NCBI RefSeq assembly: GCF_900113645.1 | Contig: NZ_FOQC01000001.1 | Location: 1-64,000, forward strand | Reading direction: 5' to 3' | Length of the DNA: 64,000 nucleotides | DNA from: Trichococcus flocculiformis | Lineage (GTDB): Bacteria > Bacillota > Bacilli > Lactobacillales > Aerococcaceae | Shown here: piece after piece, positions 58,156-64,000 of the stretch | How positions within the stretch are numbered: the first letter of the stretch is position 1 | How the letters are laid out: each line of letters begins with the position of its first letter | Notes under the pieces: generated by a model | What the model was told of the DNA's origin: nothing | Databases searched by the model: none | Seen by the model: the letters and a program-made list of their open reading frames with translations, nothing else | Program-made: the position numbers and the translations under genes

Positions 58156-59940
58156 TTGAAAAATGGAAATATAATAAAAGTTTCCGGACCTTTAGTTATG
58201 GCGGAAGGAATGGAAGAAGCGAATATCCAAGATATTTGCCGCGTCGGCGAATTAGGATTGATCGGTGAAATCATCGAGATGCGCAATGATGTTGCATCTA
58301 TTCAAGTTTACGAGGAGACTTCCGGTATTGGTCCAGGAGAACCGGTAATCACGACAGGAGAGGCTTTATCTGTTGAATTGGGACCAGGTATCCTGTCGCA
58401 GATGTTTGACGGGATTCAGCGTCCTTTGGATACGTTCCGGGAAATCACCCAAAGTAATTATTTGGTGCGTGGAACGGATATTCCATCACTGAAAAGAGAG
58501 AACGTCTGGGAATTCAAAGCTACGAAGAAAGTCGGCGATTATGTCGTAGCAGGGGATATTGTCGGTACCGTGCAAGAAACGAAAGTGATCGAGCACCGAA
58601 TCATGGTTCCGTATGGCGTCTCCGGTAAGCTGACTGCCATTCAGGACGGCAGTTACACGTTGGATGAAACGGCTTATGTCGTTGAAACCGAAAATGGCCC
58701 GAAAGAAATGACTATGCTGCAAAGATGGCCGGTACGACGCGGCCGTCCTTTCAAACAAAAAATGAATCCACACACACCAATGGTTACCGGACAACGGGTC
58801 ATCGACACCTTTTTCCCGATCACTAAGGGTGGAGCAGCAGCTGTTCCAGGGCCTTTCGGAGCAGGAAAAACCGTTGTACAGCACCAAATCGCAAAATACA
58901 GTGATGTGGATATCGTCATTTACGTCGGCTGCGGTGAACGCGGTAATGAGATGACGGACGTATTGAATGAATTTCCGGAATTGATCGATCCGAACACAGG
59001 TGAGTCATTGATGGAACGAACAATCCTTATCGCCAACACCTCCAATATGCCAGTTGCGGCGCGTGAAGCATCGATTTATACAGGCATTACGATCGCGGAA
59101 TATTTCCGTGATATGGGTTACAGTGTAGCGATCATGGCTGATTCGACATCCCGTTGGGCGGAGGCCTTGCGTGAAATGTCAGGCCGTCTGGAAGAGATGC
59201 CTGGTGACGAAGGGTATCCAGCCTACTTAGGAAGCCGAGTAGCTGAGTATTATGAACGGGCAGGGCGAGTATTGGCTTTAGGATCGGAAGATCGTGAAGG
59301 AAGCATTACGGCCATTGGAGCGGTATCGCCTCCTGGTGGTGACACCTCTGAGCCGGTAACGCAAAATACATTGCGCGTCGTCAAAGTATTCTGGGCGCTC
59401 GATGCCACTTTAGCACAAAAAAGACATTTCCCATCCATGAACTGGTTGACTTCCTATTCCCTTTACAATACCGAAGTCGGGGAATACCTGAATAATGCCT
59501 TACAGACAAAATGGTCTGAAATGGTTCAGCATGCGATGAACCTTCTGCAGGAAGAGTCGGAATTGGAAGAAATCGTCCGCCTGGTCGGTATCGAATCCTT
59601 GTCCGAGAAAGACCGTATGACGATGGCAATTGCGGAATCGTTGCGTGAGGATTACCTCCAGCAGAACGCTTTCGATGATGTGGATACGTATACTTCCCGC
59701 GAGAAACAATTGGCGATGCTGGATATGATTCTGAGCTTCGAAACAGAAGCACGTGAAGCAATGCGTTTAGGCGCGTACTTCAATGAAATCATTGAAGGTA
59801 CAGTTGAATTGCGTGATCGGATTGCTAGAAGTAAATACATCAAGGAAGATAATCTTGCCGAAATGGAAAACATCAAGGCGGATATCAAAAAAAGATTGCA
59901 TGAAATTGTTGCGGAAGGAGGGATGACGCGCCATGCTTAA
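58156..59940 (+). CDS. ntpA: V-type ATPase catalytic subunit A
   Basis: The 594-residue catalytic subunit hydrolysing ATP in the A3B3 head. P-loop [10 protein letters not shown] near residue 230, the V-type bulge domain (about 110-190), [41 protein letters not shown] and [13 protein letters not shown] are present. I propose TTG 58156 ([19 protein letters not shown]): TTGGAGGGG ends 7 bases upstream and homologues start at this residue; a longer frame overlaps ntpG. Ends 8 bases inside ntpB. Confidence 0.95.
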   Translation: MKNGNIIKVSGPLVMAEGMEEANIQDICRVGELGLIGEIIEMRNDVASIQVYEETSGIGPGEPVITTGEALSVELGPGILSQMFDGIQRPLDTFREITQSNYLVRGTDIPSLKRENVWEFKATKKVGDYVVAGDIVGTVQETKVIEHRIMVPYGVSGKLTAIQDGSYTLDETAYVVETENGPKEMTMLQRWPVRRGRPFKQKMNPHTPMVTGQRVIDTFFPITKGGAAAVPGPFGAGKTVVQHQIAKYSDVDIVIYVGCGERGNEMTDVLNEFPELIDPNTGESLMERTILIANTSNMPVAAREASIYTGITIAEYFRDMGYSVAIMADSTSRWAEALREMSGRLEEMPGDEGYPAYLGSRVAEYYERAGRVLALGSEDREGSITAIGAVSPPGGDTSEPVTQNTLRVVKVFWALDATLAQKRHFPSMNWLTSYSLYNTEVGEYLNNALQTKWSEMVQHAMNLLQEESELEEIVRLVGIESLSEKDRMTMAIAESLREDYLQQNAFDDVDTYTSREKQLAMLDMILSFETEAREAMRLGAYFNEIIEGTVELRDRIARSKYIKEDNLAEMENIKADIKKRLHEIVAEGGMTRHA

Positions 59941-61309
59941 GGAATATAAAACAGTAACCGAAGTTGTAGGCCCGTTGATGGTTGTTGAGCAGATCGAGGG
60001 AGTCAAATTCGACGAGTTGGTTGAAATACAAATGCAAGACGGCGAAATCCGTCATGGTCAAGTTTTGGAAGTCAGCAAAGATAAAGCGATGGTGCAAATC
60101 TTTGAAGGCCCAAGCGGTATCAACATTAAAGACACGAAAGTCCGTTTCCGTGGAAAACCTCTTTCCATAGCTGTTTCTGAGGATATGGTAGGTCGGGTCT
60201 TCGATGGAATGGGGAATCCGATTGATGGCGGTCCGGAAATCATTCCGGAAATGAGCCTGGACATCAATGGTCAGGCGATCAACCCCGTTGCGCGTGATTA
60301 TCCGGATGAGTTCATCCAAACGGGAATTTCGGCCATCGACCATCTGAACACACTCGTAAGAGGTCAGAAACTTCCTGTGTTCTCCGGTTCAGGTTTGCCA
60401 CATAAAGAATTGGCTGCTCAAATCGCTCGTCAAGCGACGGTGTTGAACAGCGATGAAAAATTTGCGGTTGTATTTGCAGCAATGGGGATCACTTTTGAAG
60501 AAAAAGAATATTTCATGGAAGATTTCCGCAAGACAGGAGCGATCGATCGTTCCGTCATGTTCATCAATTTGGCGAACGATCCAGCCATCGAACGGATTGC
60601 CACACCTAAAATGGCTCTGACAGTCGCGGAATATCTGGCCTACGAAAAAGACATGCACGTTTTGGTCATCATGACTGACATGACCAACTATTGTGAGGCT
60701 TTGCGTGAAATTTCGGCAGCACGTCGTGAAGTGCCGGGTCGCCGTGGTTATCCCGGATACCTGTATACGAACCTTTCCACCTTGTACGAGCGTGCAGGCC
60801 GTATCATCGGCAAAAAAGGTTCGGTGACTCAAATCCCGATTCTTTCCATGCCGGAGGATGACATTACGCATCCAATCCCGGATTTGACGGGTTACATTAC
60901 GGAAGGCCAAATCATTCTTTCACGTGAATTGAACAACTCAGGCATCAAGCCGCCGATCAACGTGTTGCCTTCGCTTTCACGTCTGAAAGACAAAGGTACG
61001 GGTGAAGGCAAGACAAGAAAAGACCATGCTCCAACCATGAACCAGTTGTTTGCGGCTTACGCAAAAGGAAAACAAGCTAAAGAATTGGCTGTCATCCTTG
61101 GAGAGTCCGCCTTGTCCAAGACGGACAAACTGTATGTGCAGTTCACAAAGCGTTTCGAAGAAGAATACATCAGTCAAGGGTTCTATACGAACCGCACAAT
61201 TGAAGAGACTTTGGCTTTGGGCTGGGAACTGTTGTCCATCCTGCCGGTAACGGAACTTAAGAGAATCAAGAGCGATATGATCGATGAGTTTATGCCGAAG
61301 GGAGAGTGA
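59933..61309 (+). CDS. ntpB: V-type ATPase subunit B
   Basis: The 458-residue non-catalytic partner of NtpA. It has no Walker A motif: the equivalent segment is [44 protein letters not shown] and [14 protein letters not shown](IL) are family signatures. Starts inside the ntpA 3' end and is followed by ntpD after 6 bases. Confidence 0.96.
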   Translation: MLKEYKTVTEVVGPLMVVEQIEGVKFDELVEIQMQDGEIRHGQVLEVSKDKAMVQIFEGPSGINIKDTKVRFRGKPLSIAVSEDMVGRVFDGMGNPIDGGPEIIPEMSLDINGQAINPVARDYPDEFIQTGISAIDHLNTLVRGQKLPVFSGSGLPHKELAAQIARQATVLNSDEKFAVVFAAMGITFEEKEYFMEDFRKTGAIDRSVMFINLANDPAIERIATPKMALTVAEYLAYEKDMHVLVIMTDMTNYCEALREISAARREVPGRRGYPGYLYTNLSTLYERAGRIIGKKGSVTQIPILSMPEDDITHPIPDLTGYITEGQIILSRELNNSGIKPPINVLPSLSRLKDKGTGEGKTRKDHAPTMNQLFAAYAKGKQAKELAVILGESALSKTDKLYVQFTKRFEEEYISQGFYTNRTIEETLALGWELLSILPVTELKRIKSDMIDEFMPKGE

Positions 61310-61315
61310 TCGTCC

Positions 61316-61951
61316 ATGGCAAGATTGAATGTAAAGCCCACCCGGATGGAACTGTCCAACTTGAAATCGCGTCTGGTGCTATCCACCCGCGGCCATAAAC
61401 TGCTGAAGGATAAGCAAGATGAATTGATGCGTCAATTCATCAATCTGATTCGCGAAAACAACATTCTGAGGGATGAAGTCGAAAAAGAATTGACCGCCTC
61501 GATGCGTTCTTTCGTGGTAGCGAAGTCGCTTCTGAATGAGGCTTTCATTGAAGAACTGTTCGCTGTACCCGCTACGGCGGTTGAGTTGGACATTCAAGAA
61601 AACAACATCATGAGCGTCGTCGTTCCCCAAATGAATTTTTCAATGGTTGATCAAGACGATAAATCCACAGATTTACAGTACGGTTACGTCAACTCGAACG
61701 GTGAACTGGATGATGCGATCAAAAAGATTGAAGACATCCTTCCGAAATTACTTAAATTAACGGAAATCGAAAAAACATGCCAACTTCTTGCCGATGAGAT
61801 CGAAAAAACAAGAAGGCGTGTAAATGCATTGGAATACAAAATGATTCCGCAATTGCAGGAGACGATCCGTTACATCCAAATGAAGCTCGAGGAGAACGAA
61901 CGGTCGAGTATCGTCCGCATGATGAAAGTCAAAGACATGGGCGTTTCTTGA
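61316..61951 (+). CDS. ntpD: V-type ATPase subunit D (central axle)
   Basis: The 211-residue rotor axle, a long antiparallel coiled coil: [20 protein letters not shown] and [17 protein letters not shown] at the N-terminus, [20 protein letters not shown] at the C-terminus. AAGGGAGAG precedes ATG. Last gene of the operon; homologues of E. hirae ntpH and ntpJ are absent downstream, where a terminator and a dispersed repeat lie instead. Confidence 0.94.
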   Translation: MARLNVKPTRMELSNLKSRLVLSTRGHKLLKDKQDELMRQFINLIRENNILRDEVEKELTASMRSFVVAKSLLNEAFIEELFAVPATAVELDIQENNIMSVVVPQMNFSMVDQDDKSTDLQYGYVNSNGELDDAIKKIEDILPKLLKLTEIEKTCQLLADEIEKTRRRVNALEYKMIPQLQETIRYIQMKLEENERSSIVRMMKVKDMGVS

Positions 61952-61958
61952 TGCTTCC

Positions 61959-61995
61959 AGAACAAGACAGGGATACCCTTGTCTTGTTCTTTTTT
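61959..61995 (+). terminator. Terminator of the ntp operon
   Basis: AGAACAAGACAGGG (61959-61972) pairs, with one bulge, to CCCTTGTCTTGTTCT (61976-61990), followed by T5. Confidence 0.8.
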
Positions 61996-61997
61996 GA

Positions 61998-62341
61998 CAT
62001 ATAGGAATTTATAAAATTTTCCAGAGTGAAAAGTGCATCACTGTAGGTGTTTCACAATTTTGTAAAATGTTTCATGCATCTAAAATGATGTCCAGCTTCA
62101 CGGGTTAGCCCTTCGGAAAAAAGAATAAGGAACCTCTTGTCTCTGCGAGCCAAGACATACTGTTCGACTAATCTGCTGACGCAGAAAGTCTCTCAGCAAT
62201 TGCGCTCTACGATGCTCATTTGCATGGGACTCTTAGGGATTCATCCCTTAGAGTCCCAGTACAAGGTGACCGTAGGGAACGTTGCGAGGCCAGATTTCCT
62301 AAATTTCTTTCAGGGCTGAACGAACCCGTTCAGCTTTTCTT
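61998..62341 (+). repeat. Dispersed structured repeat, copy C (longest)
   Basis: About 344 bases. The ends match copies A and B (CATATAGGAATTTATAAA; GTTTCATGCATCTAAAATGA; CCAGATTTCCTAAATTTCTT; GCTGAACGAACCCGTTCAGC). The apical core ATTGCGCTCTACGATGCTCATT is retained, but two extra segments are present: about 62117-62198 before the core, and a 14-bp near-perfect hairpin GGGACTCTTAGGGA-TTCA-TCCCTTAGAGTCCC (62227-62258) after it. It may be a composite copy. No coding potential. Confidence 0.72.
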
Positions 62342-62542
62342 GTCTTTCCGGCGCTTGTGAGAGGCGAGCGCATTCCATCCAAGGGGTGCAGTTGTTGGAA
62401 ACGGTAACTAATAAAATGTTGGCGGAAGACTCCGGTAAAGGTTTTAACCTTGATGAAATTGTGTTAAACTATGAAATAATAAACAGAACGCCGCATTAGG
62501 CTGTACGATGCTATAATAATATAATTGGATGGTGGGCATTAA
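62342..62542 (+). other. Promoter region of gmk
   Basis: TATAAT near 62513-62518 is a plausible -10 close to the gmk start; TTGTGTTAAACTATGAAAT near 62458 is another candidate. Nothing else is recognised. Confidence 0.4.
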
Positions 62543-63154
62543 ATGACAGAAAAAGGATTGTTGATTGTCTTATCCGGACCTTCGGGAGTAGGCAAAGGGA
62601 CTGTGAGACAAGCAATTTTTTCTCGTGGTGAACGGGAGTTCATCTATTCGATTTCCGCTACGACCCGCAAAGCGCGTGAAGGGGAAGTGGATGGCAAAGA
62701 TTACTTCTTCAAGGAAAGAGAAGAATTCGAGAGAATGATCGCCGATAATGAACTGTTGGAATATACCGAGTATGTGGGGAATTACTATGGTACGCCAATC
62801 GACTATGTAAGAAGAACATTGGACACAGGAAAAGATATTTTTCTGGAGATCGAAGTTCAAGGCGCCATGCAAGTGAAGGAACGGATGCCGGAAGGGATAT
62901 TCATCTTTTTGACGCCTCCTGATATGACGGAATTGGAGTCACGGATCGTAAATCGTGGTACGGATGAATCGCCGATCATCAAACAAAGAATGGAAAAGGC
63001 TATTGAAGAGCTCAGTTTGATGCGGTATTATGATTATGCGGTAGAAAACGACACAGTAGAGAACGCGGTCCAGAAAGTGCTTGGCATCATCCAAAGCGAA
63101 CACTTGAAAGTCTCACGGATTCTGGATACCATCTGTGCGGATGAAAGGGAGTAA
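62543..63154 (+). CDS. gmk: Guanylate kinase
   Basis: Phosphorylates GMP/dGMP to the diphosphate, 203 residues. P-loop [10 protein letters not shown] near residue 10, GMP-binding [17 protein letters not shown] and [24 protein letters not shown], and the lid [13 protein letters not shown] are all seen. ATGGTGGGC precedes ATG by a few bases. rpoZ begins 6 bases after its stop, and priA comes next, the common gmk-rpoZ-priA order. Confidence 0.96.
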   Translation: MTEKGLLIVLSGPSGVGKGTVRQAIFSRGEREFIYSISATTRKAREGEVDGKDYFFKEREEFERMIADNELLEYTEYVGNYYGTPIDYVRRTLDTGKDIFLEIEVQGAMQVKERMPEGIFIFLTPPDMTELESRIVNRGTDESPIIKQRMEKAIEELSLMRYYDYAVENDTVENAVQKVLGIIQSEHLKVSRILDTICADERE

Positions 63155-63160
63155 AATAAT

Positions 63161-63376
63161 ATGATGTTATATCCTTCGATCGATAAATTGTTGGAGCAAG
63201 TGGATTCAAAATATTCAATGGTCATTCTTTCAAGCAAAAGAGCGCATGAATTGCATGGTCGCTCAGAACCTTTATTGGATCATTACCAGTCATACAAGAA
63301 TGTCGGACGTGCGCTGGAAGAAGTAGTTGCCGGCGAGTTGGAAATCGATCCGAATTCCATCATCCCTGAAAGATAA
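63161..63376 (+). CDS. rpoZ: RNA polymerase omega subunit
   Basis: A 71-residue assembly subunit of RNA polymerase: MMLYPSIDKLLEQVDSKYSM, VILSSKRAHELHG, then YKNVGRALEEVVAGEL, the omega signature. GGGAG lies at the end of gmk, 9 bases upstream; ATG 63164 is an equally possible start. Confidence 0.93.
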   Translation: MMLYPSIDKLLEQVDSKYSMVILSSKRAHELHGRSEPLLDHYQSYKNVGRALEEVVAGELEIDPNSIIPER

Positions 63377-63393
63377 CCGAATAGGAATGAAAA

Positions 63394-63437
63394 AAGACTA
63401 CTGTTTTTGAACTTCAAAATCAGTAGTTTTATTTTTT
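63394..63437 (+). terminator. Terminator after gmk-rpoZ
   Basis: AGACTACTGTTTTTGAA pairs with TTCAAAATCAGTAGTTTT with slips, followed by ATTTTTTT. priA therefore has its own ribosome site and probably its own promoter (TATAAT at 63471-63476). Confidence 0.65.
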
Positions 63438-63518
63438 TGATGCCGAAAAAATCCGAGAAGACTTTATCGGTATAATTTAGTAAGATAGTGGTTAGAAAAA
63501 GGAATGGGAGGGTTTTAC

Positions 63519-64000
63519 GTGCAAATTGCAAAAGTGATTGTGGATATACCTGCCATGCAGACCAATCGTCCCTTTGATTATGCGATCCCTCCTGCTATGG
63601 AACAAAAGTTGGGCAAAGGGATGCGCGTTGAAGTGCCTTTCAACACTCGCGTCATCCAAGGGTTCATAACGGAAATTTCTGATCACACCGATTTTGAAGG
63701 GGAACTGAAAGAAATCATCCAACCATTGGATATCGAGCCGGCATTGACCGAAGAGTTGCTGCTGTTGGGCGAGGAAATGGCGGAAACCGTTTATGCCTAT
63801 CGGATCCATTGTTACCAGACGATGTTGCCGCCTTTGATGAAGGCGAAGTACGAAAAAGAAATTGAGGTTGTCGATGAATTGGACGAGGAGACTTTCTACG
63901 GACTTTTTCAAGGGAAAAGCAAAATGAGTTGGGAAGATGCCGTCGACCGCGGCATTTTGCCGCAACTGATCGAATTGAAGCGAGCCGGGAAGATTGAAGT
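63519..64000 (+). CDS. priA: Primosomal protein N' (PriA helicase), N-terminal part
   Basis: GTG 63519 opens a frame that runs off the window (160 codons seen). It starts VQIAKVIVDIPAMQTNRPFD, then YAIPPAMEQKLGKGMRVEVP, and HCYQTMLPPLMKAKYEK, all typical of the PriA 3' DNA-binding domain. GGGAGGG lies about 8 bases upstream. The helicase motif and zinc site lie beyond the window edge. PriA restarts stalled replication forks. The gmk-rpoZ-priA order supports the call. Confidence 0.9.
   Translation, partial: MQIAKVIVDIPAMQTNRPFDYAIPPAMEQKLGKGMRVEVPFNTRVIQGFITEISDHTDFEGELKEIIQPLDIEPALTEELLLLGEEMAETVYAYRIHCYQTMLPPLMKAKYEKEIEVVDELDEETFYGLFQGKSKMSWEDAVDRGILPQLIELKRAGKIE

Overview
The window is a chromosome segment of a low-to-moderate GC Gram-positive bacterium. 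Strong Shine-Dalgarno sequences, GTG/TTG starts, a ylb-type gene cluster (CAP-like protein, ylbF, ylbG, rsmD, coaD), a ylaN-ftsW pair and an Enterococcus-hirae-type ntpFIKECGABD V-ATPase operon point to Lactobacillales, probably Carnobacteriaceae (a Trichococcus- or Carnobacterium-like genome). This placement is inference from gene content, without a database search.

Layout. 1-5.6 kb is accessory DNA: the 3' end of an IS1380-type transposase, a frameshifted phage-type helix-turn-helix gene, a dense run of about forty short stem-loops (about 480-2530) interrupted by one 44-codon gene with its own promoter and terminator, an intact IS4-family element (2593-3993, 14-bp inverted repeats, 9-bp target duplication), an unrecognised 296-residue protein and a small orphan protein. 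5.8-8.4 kb: a small basic protein gene (minus strand) and the panBCD pantothenate operon. 8.4-10.1 kb: a HAD phosphatase / 2-hydroxyacid dehydrogenase pair (minus strand). 10.2-13.1 kb: an amino-acid ABC transporter behind a long structured leader that contains an intrinsic terminator. 13.1-21.1 kb: def (minus), gdhA and pdhABCD. 21.2-28 kb: a UPF0223 gene, an inositol-monophosphatase-family gene and acnA-citZ-icd, the oxidative branch of the citrate cycle. 28.3-48 kb: typA, ylaN-ftsW, the ylb cluster, comEA-comEB-comEC-holA, rpsT (minus), uvrB, rpsO, pnp, an orphan citX and asd. 48.4-53 kb: RNase J2, a ThiT-like membrane protein, cardiolipin synthase and a small gene with an SOS-box promoter (minus). 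53.4-62 kb: the V-ATPase operon. 62.5-64 kb: gmk, rpoZ and the start of priA.

How the genes work together. Pyruvate dehydrogenase (acetyl-CoA), citrate synthase, aconitase and isocitrate dehydrogenase make 2-oxoglutarate, which glutamate dehydrogenase turns into glutamate. This is a partial citrate cycle used for biosynthesis. The pantothenate genes supply the CoA precursor, and coaD lies elsewhere in the window. No 2-oxoglutarate dehydrogenase or citrate lyase gene is present here.

The most unusual part is the stem-loop tract at 0.48-2.53 kb. Units of roughly 22-36 nt share one architecture: a short outer stem, one to three mismatches often including G.G, a 5-7 bp inner stem, and a tiny A-rich or T-rich centre. 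Stem sequences differ from unit to unit, and some identical inner hairpins are framed by different but still complementary outer stems. I recognise no described element with this form. A second small set of tandem perfect hairpins lies in the transporter leader (10337-10409), and a separate dispersed structured repeat occurs three times (30.2, 48.0 and 62.0 kb).
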